Shown here in pieces: positions 56,560 through 64,000 of a stretch of 64,000 nt of DNA. The stretch's first letter is position 1. Every line of letters starts with the position of its first letter. This stretch comes from Bactrocera neohumeralis (Eukaryota; Arthropoda; Insecta; Diptera; Tephritidae), in contig NC_065921.1 of assembly GCF_024586455.1 (NCBI RefSeq), positions 50,552,574 through 50,616,573 on the forward strand. Direction: 5' to 3'. The notes beneath the pieces are model-generated. The model saw nothing but the letters and a program-made list of their open reading frames with translations. It was not told the DNA's origin and made no database searches. A program made the position numbers and the translations under genes.

Positions 56560-57968
56560 AGATCTAATCATTTCATTATTTAGAAATGTATTTATGTTAA
56601 TAACAAATATTCAATTTTCTATAACATAGTCAAAAAGCATAATTACCAATAAAAATATATAATAACAAGTCCGTTCTTTTGAATGTAACTTTATTAATTA
56701 AATTCAATTTCTAATTCTTACAGCTAAGAGGTTAACATAATGTATGCAAGCTTAAAACTAATGAGTGCAAATGCTTATTGTTGTTGCTATTATTATTTAA
56801 GAGAAAGAGTGTAAGGAAATATTAAAGGAAAGATCAATTAGCATGTATGGAAATAATCAAAAGAGAGAAAGAGATATGGCAGAATAAGTAAGATAGGTAA
56901 AGAAAGAATGAATAGAGAATTGTATGTTGTCGGTAGTGGGAGTACTAGTATATGACTCCTCCTTAAGATATTTGCGACCTCGCAAATTAAAATTAAATTT
57001 TTGCTTAATAAATTTAATAAATATTTCTTATTACTATTAAATTTGTAATATTTTGTTTTGCGATTGTTTGAAATGTTGGTAACATAGTTTCCATTTCTAT
57101 TATTTTCAACGAGTTTTTTGTATTTAGGTTTATTTTTAGGGATTTGCCTATTAAGCACAATATTGTGTAGCAATTACTTTGGTTCATGATCTCTATTTTT
57201 ATTCAATTTCTCAATCCTTTCAACTTTCTGTTTTTCGTACAATTTACTCAGCTCTTCAATGGACTCTTTATCAAAGTTTTTTATTATGAAATCATTGGGT
57301 CTCATTTTTGTTGTTGTATGAATTGTATTATTATAGCAGGTGGAAATTTTAAAAAGTTTTCTTCTAAAGCTAAATCTCTATTTTCTTTGTCGCCTCTCCA
57401 GTTTTTAAATACGCTGTAGTAGTATGCATTTGAATATCTTGTTCCTTTAAAAACAAACGTACTGCACTGTGCAGAATACATCTATGGTTGTCAAACACAA
57501 TTTTATTTATTTTACCAAAATATTGAATTCGCTCTTTTAAAGCTGCTAAAATTGCTATCCAATTTCTATCATTAATCTTATGAAAAGTACTTAGAAAATA
57601 TGTCGATAGTTGTAAGGTACATTACATTTCTGCTTGGAAACCAAATTTGGCCAAAAATGGGCGTTTCTGTAACTTGATATGGCAATTTACCTGGATTTCT
57701 ATCAAATTTAGCTATTTGGAAAATTGAACAATTATTTATTACGTGAGTTATTAGGTTATAATATATTATATAATTTCGGGTAAAAGTATTTATTTTTCAA
57801 TTCAAGGAAAACTTCTTGTATACCTCTATGATTATTTCATTTTTATCAGTAATTTTATTTAATTTATACAATTTAATATTGCTATTTTCAAAGAAATTAC
57901 ATACAAATATTGGAATTTCAAAAAAAGTTCATTATTTTCACAAAAAATACATATAACACCTTTGTTTA
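56560..57968 (-). pseudogene. gypsy-type LTR element remnant: integrase tail and 3' LTR
   Basis: Minus-strand pieces: RNPGKLPYQVTETPIFGQ and TIDIFSKYF (about 57700-57610), RNWIAILAALKERIQYFGKI, KIVFDNH (about 57500), FLKEQDIQMHTTTAYLKTGE and a basic C-terminus. These fit the integrase of the 17.6/gypsy (errantivirus) group, with D residues at the expected places but the third motif damaged. A purine tract aaggaggag (about 56968) then marks the start of a probable 3' LTR to about 56560. No envelope or upstream genes are present. This is an old endogenous copy, described only. Confidence 0.6.
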
Positions 57969-58059
57969 TTAGACACTAGCTGACCCCGCAGTCGTTGTCC
58001 TGCGTGAAATTATGTGTTTAGAAAATGAAAAAGTTGAATTTATCATTTCACTTTTTTTT

Positions 58060-59640
58060 TTCAATGTATCGCAGCTTGATAAACAACATTTTTTGGTTTC
58101 TGTTCCGGTGTATAGAAAAGATGGTTTTCCAACTCGTTAGCAAGCCAAAGAAGAAACGACTGGCGCGCTGTTGTTAACTCGGCTATAATCGCGTAAGCGG
58201 TGTCTACGCCAATTAAGAAGAAGAAGAAGAGCAGGCCACGTACATATGTATATCTGGCCGAGTGAAAAACTTAGCATTTCCAAATGTATACCATACACTA
58301 TGCGACTATCCTTGTGTCTCAAATGCAATTTTCACTGGAAACTGAATACGTTTAAACTGAAATGGCAAATCGTTAGAACCCTGAGGAATTAATAGAATCA
58401 AGCATTCTGCCCCTTTGTATTCGATAGCTGCGTCACAATTAGTCAGGTTTCATTACACAGTTCCGGCGCCTGAAGATTGTGGAACATAATAACGACATAT
58501 CCAACTTTGAGACGCAAATGATGCGGTGGCATACCAAGCCTATGCAAAGAATTTAGAAATTCCACGATCGATCAATTTGTACGAGCGCAAGTCTCCCGGA
58601 ATTTGACTTTGAATCTTCCAGTTTAAGTCAACAACATCGTTTTTGGCAGCTAACATTGTGCGTACAAGGAATTGTAGTTGTAATTTGTCCAATGTCCGAA
58701 TATTCGTGATGAGTTCATCTTTGGTAATTGGTAAAGGGAAGATGGAATTGATATCAAACCACCGGAAGTATCAACAGGAATTTACCCATTTCCAATTCTT
58801 AGCGAATACGCTGTAAAATGTCTTCGGCAATGTCATTTTTGTTCGTATTCCATAATTGACGCCAATTTGATGGCTGATCATCGCGAAAAGTGTGCGAACT
58901 TCATTCCAGTGATTATCATGTTCCAGCAATTGTAATTGTATGTATAATATCAAGATATTTCCGAATAGAGCAAGTTCTCGCAAACGGTTCACTGACGAAA
59001 GTTGAGAAAAAACTTGTAAATGTTAATTTTGTTGCTGGGGGTGTTTTCTCTGTCTGTACTGTATTCTCTGTGTTGAAATAGACTATTTTGTCATTCTCCA
59101 AATTAACTGCGAGACGCACAACAGTCGGAAAACGTTCATAAATCGCAAAAGTAAATATCATACAAAGCGCTTTATTGCAGTTCACGTATCGACCGTATCG
59201 TTCAAGATCAGTAACCGCCATGTTGCTTCCTTTGGTGACGTATTTACACACGTATTTTATCGATTACACCAAACTGCAATACGCAACATTGACATGACTT
59301 TTGAATGTGAATTAGACAACAGCGGCGAATATGGTATGATCCATATGTTGTCGACTTCGATGTGTTGTTAACTTCGATATTCACGCCTCTAAATGCTAAA
59401 TGTTCTGCCATTGTCATCTGGTGAGCGACGCTGATACATTGGATATCCATCATTTCTAGTTTGTGTTCCCGAAAAAAAAGCACCTGGATAGTGTTTCGTA
59501 CATTTATTGTCAGACATACAAAGTGGTATTGTGATGTCCGTAAGGTACATGAACCATATTGGTTTCGTATAATTCTGCTTCTATCTCTGGATCAGGAATT
59601 TCCGCAGAAATAAAGTTTTCAAACTCTTTCGGAAGACTCG
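58060..59640 (-). pseudogene. Helitron Rep-helicase, scattered remnants
   Basis: Minus-strand order: SAEIPDPEIEAELYETNMVH (59620-59560, end of the Rep region), CKYVTKGSNMAVTD (59250), GRYVNCNKAL, LAVNLENDKIVYF, PPATKLTFTSFFS, FARTCSIRKYL (59100-58930), LLEHDNHWNEVRTLFAMI (58880), then a jump over much of the helicase to GMPPHHLRLKVGYVVIMFHN (58540-58480), FQFKRIQFPVKIAF-like text and LEMLSFSLGQ (58270). After an RTE insertion come VGKPSFLYT and KPKNVVYQAAIH (58130-58060). Deleted and frameshifted. Rep nicks and helicase unwinds DNA in rolling-circle transposition. Confidence 0.85.
58148..58229 (+). mobile_element. RTE 3'-tail insertion (copy C, 82 bp) with 9-bp TSD
   Basis: aagaagaaacgactggcgcg through gccaattaagaagaagaaga matches the final bases of RTE copies A and B. 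The flanks agcaagcca (58139-58147) and agcaggcca (58230-58238) form a 9-bp duplication with one difference. It splits the Helitron helicase C-terminus. Confidence 0.9.
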
Positions 59641-59650
59641 ATAGCAGTGT

Positions 59651-61273
59651 GTGTTTCTGCCAAACACAGTGGGGGAAGCTGAAGTTGAATTCAGAGCCTT
59701 TGCGGTCACAGATTTCAAGGAATCAATCCATATTAAAATGCGTACAGATAGGAATAGAGTTGCGTTAATTGAATATGTCGACAAATTACAAAGAGCGTTA
59801 GATATCGTGGCGTATTTGTTCAAATTCATATCAAATGTAAAAGTCCGCTTAGCAGTTAGGCGATCAAAAAGAAGAGAAAAGTTACATTTAGTGCCGGATA
59901 ATGAGCACAGAGCACATGGAATGAAATTTCTGTTGAGACAAGAACAAGAGCAATATTACAACAAAGAGATTACGAATTTGGAAGTTGGTCGACGAATTCC
60001 AGAGAAAAGTAAGATTGAATCTTTGAAACCTGTGATGATGAACGGACTACTCAGAGTGCATGGTCGATTAAAAAACTCAAATTTAGAAGAAAGTATGCGA
60101 CACCCAGTGATAGTTCCGGATGGTTTACGATTAGCGTGGCTAATAATGGATCACGCACATAGCGAAACGAAATACGGTGGGGTTCAAATTATGATGCAGT
60201 TTATTCGTCAGAACTACTGGATCCCGCGCCTACGTAGTGCACTTAGGAAATACCTGCACAGATGTGTTATTTGCGTGCGACATAATCATCGTGCGGAGGT
60301 TCAAATGATGGCAGACTTACCCCCTGATCGAGTAAGAGCAGGTAAGCCTTTTTTGCACACAGGTGTGGATTATGCTGGACCGATGGAGATTAAGATGATT
60401 GACAGGGATGGAAATCAGCTTATAAAACAGAAGGTGTGGATTGCGGTTTTTGTATGTTTCAAAACAAGAGCAGTCCACCTTGATGTGGTAACGGACTTAA
60501 CGTCAGTGGCATTCATTGCCTGTTATGAACGATTTATTGCACGGCGCGGTCGATGTGAAAGAATTTACAGCGACAATGGAACAGCGTTTGTAGGTGCAGC
60601 TAGAGAGATACGTAAAGCAACGGAGGTATGCTACCAAATGGAAGTATTTCAGCATCTGAGTGGGACAGGAAGGGAATGGCAGTTTATGACCCCTGCAGCG
60701 CCCCATCAAGGTGGCATTTATGAGGCGGCAGTAGAGTCCATGAAGTATCATCTTATTCGAACCATTGGCATACGAGTCCTCTCGTTTGAGCAGCTATCAA
60801 CCTTACTTACTCAAATCGAAGCGATACTCAATTCACGTCCTTTGCATCCGCTTAATGACGATCCGGCTGATTTTCAAGTATTAACACCAGGTCATCTGTT
60901 AATCGGAGAACCTCTTGTTCTTCCGCTTCCGTTCGCAATTCCGGAGGGTTCTGCAGCTAAGGGTATCAAACAGTGGAAAGAGAAACAGGCTATTATCAAG
61001 GCGTTTGTGGTCAGATGGCAGAACGAATATTTGACTACACTGCAGGAGCGCAAGAAGTGGCGACGAGAATCCGAACGAGTGCGATTGGGGCAGCTGGTGC
61101 TGATTAAATGTGAAAATTTTCCACCTGCACAATGGGCAATAGGCCGTATAATAGAACTTTGTCCAAGTAGGGATAATTTGGTGCGATCGGTGGCAATTCA
61201 AACTGCGACAAATATCTTGCGCAGGCCAGTCCAGAAGATATGTATCCTGCCTATAGACACAGAAGGTAAATAG
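59651..61273 (+). CDS. BEL/Pao pol C-terminal segment: integrase plus DUF5641, uninterrupted
   Basis: Open for 540 codons. A zinc-binding motif spans roughly residues 165-215 (DHAHSETKYGGV, then CVICVRHNHR). The integrase core has Asp in GVDYAGPMEIK (about 238), Asp in IYSDNGTAFVG (about 305) and Glu in PHQGGIYEAAVESMK (about 355). VRWQNEYLTTLQERKKWR and QWAIGRIIELCPSRDN (about 455-510) are the DUF5641 C-terminus of BEL/Pao integrases. ATG 59651 is not a native start: the protein should continue upstream into RNase H and RT, but the element is cut at about 59645 where the Helitron begins. Integrase inserts the cDNA. All catalytic residues are present, so this is a young fragment of a truncated element. 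Confidence 0.9.
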   Translation: MFLPNTVGEAEVEFRAFAVTDFKESIHIKMRTDRNRVALIEYVDKLQRALDIVAYLFKFISNVKVRLAVRRSKRREKLHLVPDNEHRAHGMKFLLRQEQEQYYNKEITNLEVGRRIPEKSKIESLKPVMMNGLLRVHGRLKNSNLEESMRHPVIVPDGLRLAWLIMDHAHSETKYGGVQIMMQFIRQNYWIPRLRSALRKYLHRCVICVRHNHRAEVQMMADLPPDRVRAGKPFLHTGVDYAGPMEIKMIDRDGNQLIKQKVWIAVFVCFKTRAVHLDVVTDLTSVAFIACYERFIARRGRCERIYSDNGTAFVGAAREIRKATEVCYQMEVFQHLSGTGREWQFMTPAAPHQGGIYEAAVESMKYHLIRTIGIRVLSFEQLSTLLTQIEAILNSRPLHPLNDDPADFQVLTPGHLLIGEPLVLPLPFAIPEGSAAKGIKQWKEKQAIIKAFVVRWQNEYLTTLQERKKWRRESERVRLGQLVLIKCENFPPAQWAIGRIIELCPSRDNLVRSVAIQTATNILRRPVQKICILPIDTEGK

Positions 61274-61343
61274 AATTTGAGACCAGACCAGGGAGTTATG
61301 GTTGCCGGTTATCTTTGAAAAACTTATGGTTTTTCGGTGGGAC

Positions 61344-61586
61344 TGTTAAGAATTAGGTGAATTGGTGCGATATGGCATCAACGAAAGACCACGACGTCAA
61401 TGTTGAAATAAATGAAAGATAGAGATGTAATGAGTAGTAATGAGTAGCAATGTTTAGTATTAATTTGGATTCGGTCAAATAAACATCGTTGAGTTTTTCT
61501 ATCTTTCCCAACGTTAAAAAATCATGTGTTTTATTCAAACAGTTCCTCTTAAGAGAAACAAATAGGTATTATGAAACAGGTCAACA
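61344..61586 (+). repeat. BEL/Pao 3' LTR (right border approximate)
   Basis: A purine run (cggtggga) at 61336-61343 precedes tgttaagaattagg. The stretch has a ttcaaacagttcctcttaag-type end with CA at 61560, or ggtcaaca at 61586. No 5' LTR exists in the window to fix the border. Position after the pol stop and the TG start support an LTR. Confidence 0.65.
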
Positions 61587-61609
61587 TATATTTTTATTTT
61601 TATTGGTAA

Positions 61610-61765
61610 CTAGCTGACCCAGCAGGCGTTGTCCTGCGTGAAATTATGTGTTTTGAAATTAAAAGAAAGTTGAATTTAGGTTGTGTTAAAAATCATTTAT
61701 TTTAAATTTTTCTAAATTTTTTTCAATGTAACGCAGCTTGATAAACAACACTTTTTGGTTTGGAG
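61610..61765 (-). mobile_element. Second Helitron 3' end (CTAG), joined to hAT sequence
   Basis: Plus ctagctgacccagcaggcgt (from 61610) is nearly identical to 57976 onward. Read on minus it includes the end of the helicase (KSVVYQAALH then stop), the 3' UTR, the hairpin gcaggacaacgcctgc and CTAG. Upstream on the minus strand the helicase text breaks off near 61760, and the hAT fragment begins at once. A precedes CTAG on plus, as at the first copy. Confidence 0.85.
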
Positions 61766-63290
61766 TGGCAGGAGTAGGAGTGCAGCCCAATCCTCCGGAC
61801 CAGGAGCTCTACGAAATCAAGGACGGTCCAGCTAAATTGACAATCGACTAGTTCACGCGTGATCACATTTGTAAGAACGGAGCCAATCAAAACATCCAAA
61901 ATGATTTTCCCAAGAATGAGCGCATTTACAAAGATAAAGCGCGACAGTTGTCGAGACAATTATTCGAACGTCAGCTTCTAAATGGTGAAAAAGTCCCGCG
62001 AAAGTGGCTAATTTATTCCAAAAGTACTGGAAGTGTTTTTGTGGTCCTTGTTTGCTTTTTAATGGTGGGAGAGTCAGTTTCAATGACTGGAAAAATTCAT
62101 ATCATCGAGTGTCAACTCATGAGAATTCGCCTACTCGCAAATTATCTGTTCTGCATATGAAAGAACGAAGCAACGTGTTAGGTCGCATTGACCACGCATT
62201 AACAATGCAATTCGATGAAGAAATAAATTACTGGAAAAACATTCTGAAAAGAGTAGTTGCATGCGTAAAAGCACTTGCATCACGTGGTTTGCCTTTCAGA
62301 GGACACGACGAAAAATTTGGATCAATCCACAATGGAAATTATTTAATGTACTTAGAGCTTATCGCCGAGTTCGATCCGTTCTTAGCTAAACACATTACAC
62401 GTTATGGAAATCCAGGCTCAGGATTTATGAGTTATCTTTCTTCAACAACATGCGAAGAGTTCATTCGACTTATGGGAAACAAAGTTTTGGAAACAATTGT
62501 AATGGAAATATTAACAGCAAAACAGCTAACATGTCAGGCAATTTTAACGGCCTGCAAGCTAAAATAAAGGAAATTTCACCTCTTGGCGACTATGTTCCCT
62601 GTTCAGCACACTCGTTGAATTTAGTAGGTGAATGTGCAGCTGAAAGCGGCCATGAGGCTTGTTCGTTCTTTTCTCTACTCCAAGAGTTATACAATTTCTT
62701 TGCAGCGACAACTCAGCGTTGGGAACTCTTTCAAACCCATTGCACCGTTAAAAGTCTAACAACGACTCGTTGGTCAGCTCGTGCAGACGCATGCAAAAGT
62801 TTACGCGAATCTTGGAATGAAATCCATAAAGCGCTAGTCACCATCGAAAATGACACACAACAGAAGAGAACCGTTATATGCGAAGCAAGAGGTATTCGTT
62901 TGAAACTGGGGATGTTTACTAGATCGCATTAACGCCACAAACTGTCCTTCGTACAGGAATACGAAAAAGATTTTCGACGCAATCGAAAGCGTAAGCTGTT
63001 TCCTGGCGAGACAAATACAGGTGAAGAGATGCAACAAAAAAATCGCAGTGAAAATTTTAGAATAAATACTATTTTAGTAGTAATTGATACATTGTCAGAA
63101 GAACTGAAAAGACCTCGGGATGCTTATAAATTACTCTACAATAAATTTTACTTTATTACCAACCTGACGAATCTAAACATCTCAGAAGTCGAAAATAAGG
63201 CCAAGGCATTGCAAATGATTTATTCTACGGACTTAGAAGACGATTTTACATTTTCGTTATCACTGCAGCATAAAAAATGAGGAGCGAAAG
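61765..63290 (+). pseudogene. hAT transposase with TTF-type finger (second copy, plus), internally deleted
   Basis: Plus-strand text: KDGPAKLTID, then NFPKNE-like text and RQLLNGEKVPRKWLIYSKST followed by FCGPCLLFNGG (TTF-type finger, about 61990-62060). Then HNGNYLMYLELIAEFDPF (62330) and CEEFIRLMGNKVLETIVMEI (62450-62510). At about 62525 the text jumps from AK to TANMSGNFNGLQAKI, a deletion of about 100 residues around the first catalytic acid. YVPCSAHSLNLVGECAAESG, RWSARADACKSLRESWNEI and later pieces (LSFVQEYEKDFRRNRKRKL, about 62940) follow. The hATC end is missing. It is related to, but clearly different from, the copy at 40161-42540. Confidence 0.85.
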
Positions 63291-63341
63291 AGTGCAGTCA
63301 GTTTGTTGAAATGGTTACGAACCGAAGGTCTTCAAAGAGCG

Positions 63342-63980
63342 CTATTACACGAAGCAACTTTTGTTGCTAATTCTCGGGCGATTCTCTTTTGCTGTCGCCC
63401 ATTACCTTCACACGAGCAACTTGTGATGCGCAACTCTGTTCGAGTTTTTTTCTCATTCCCTTTCGCTTTACTTTAACCCATTGTCGTTTCTTTTTCCTTA
63501 TAGGTATTTGGGCCACTCTATCACATATATTAATCAGCTCTGTCAATTAAGAAATACATTTTATTTATTAAAACAAAGATATATCACCCTTTTTACTATC
63601 GTCTGAATCAATTTATATGGCTTCCTCCATAAATTTCACAATATCTTTAATTAATTCGATTTTTTCGTCATACTCCATTTTCTAAAATATTTATATTATA
63701 TTATGTATATTTCTACACATATTTGCAAATTACTTACCAAAAGATGAAATGAAATTTTTTAAATATATTCAAAATATTAATTTCAAAAAAAGATACGCAA
63801 ATGCAACTATGTACTACGAAAGAAAAAAACGAATTCCGAAAAACGTCGCAGCGAACTGTTACGAATAAGAACACAAAGCGAGTTGCTGAACACTGGAAAC
63901 TCGGCGCGATTCTCCTCTCCTCGTCGCCCCTTCGCCAATAAACCAAGAGTTGCCGCAACAAAAGTTGTTTCGTGTAATAG
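63342..63980. mobile_element. Inverted-repeat element with 3-bp duplication GCG
   Basis: ctattacacgaagcaacttt (63342) and the complement of aaagttgtttcgtgtaatag (63961-63980) match at all but one position, and similarity continues through tgttgc. gcg flanks both sides (63339-63341 and 63981-63983). The 3-bp duplication and about 640 bp size would fit a Harbinger-type MITE. Minus-strand frames near the right end are Phe-rich and not convincing. The superfamily is inference. Confidence 0.75.
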
Positions 63981-64000
63981 GCGAGAAACCATTTGCCCAA

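Larger units (their letters stand above)
57976..59645 (-). mobile_element. Canonical Helitron remnant, 3' end CTAG visible
   Basis: The minus-strand 3' end reads gcaggacaacgactgcgggg then tcagctag, with CTAG at 57976-57979. This is the Helitron hallmark: a short hairpin (gcag...ctgc) about 10 bases before CTRR, followed by T (A on plus at 57975). The Rep-helicase gene remnant runs up to about 59640. A second copy of the same 3' end is at 61610. The 5' TC end was not identified; a BEL/Pao fragment begins at about 59645. Confidence 0.85.

Noticed and set aside
1..64000. CRISPR arrays, bacterial operons, riboswitches, tRNA or rRNA genes
   Set aside because: No regularly spaced repeats, ribosome-binding sites or cloverleaf-like sequences were noticed. 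The content is plainly eukaryotic transposon DNA.

Overview
The window reads as eukaryotic, gene-poor, repeat-dense DNA from a higher fly (Brachycera). The clues are AT-rich spacers full of tacatatgta-type runs, DINE-1-like Helentrons, piggyBac, P, mariner, hAT, RTE, LOA, I and gypsy/mdg3-like elements, and spliceosomal introns inside transposase genes. A tephritid fruit fly is my best guess, but this is inference and not proven. I found no convincing single-copy host gene and no rRNA, tRNA, CRISPR or bacterial-type operon. Almost every long ORF belongs to a transposable element (TE), and most carry frameshifts, stops or internal deletions. The one long uninterrupted TE enzyme is a 540-residue BEL/Pao integrase segment.

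Layout, 1-26 kb: a tandem duplication (161-1174); a TA-flanked inverted-repeat element (2612-4377) holding a LOA-type LINE fragment; a pogo/Tigger element (4500-6480); a complete DINE-1-like Helentron (6614-7661); a piggyBac remnant; two nested inverted-repeat elements (8541-9349); a Tc1 fossil split by a Harbinger element (9961-11659, TSD CAG); a mariner fossil split by a LINE insertion (11963-16302) that looks chimeric and has a 13-bp TSD; an AT-rich stretch with small repeats; and a LOA-clade LINE (22715-25435).

Layout, 26-40 kb: a minus-strand gypsy/mdg3-like LTR element (26539-31743) whose leader is interrupted by an inverted-repeat element carrying a small Cys-rich ORF. Next is a mariner (31826-37065) split by a nearly full-length THAP-type P element (32691-36668), whose first intron holds a hairpin MITE. 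R1-like and I-like LINE pieces follow.

Layout, 40-64 kb: a hAT with a TTF-type N-terminus (minus), interrupted by a fold-back repeat and a second Helentron; a decayed LINE; two RTE LINEs (47.4-50.4 and 53.7-56.5 kb) either side of a piggyBac fossil; a gypsy-type LTR remnant; a canonical Helitron remnant with a visible CTAG end and an inserted RTE tail; a BEL/Pao 3' half with LTR; a second Helitron end joined to a second hAT; and a terminal inverted-repeat element.

The genes do not form a pathway. What the window records is the order in which elements inserted into one another, and several events can be ordered from target-site duplications. The arrangement resembles pericentromeric heterochromatin or a piRNA-cluster-like TE trap (inference).
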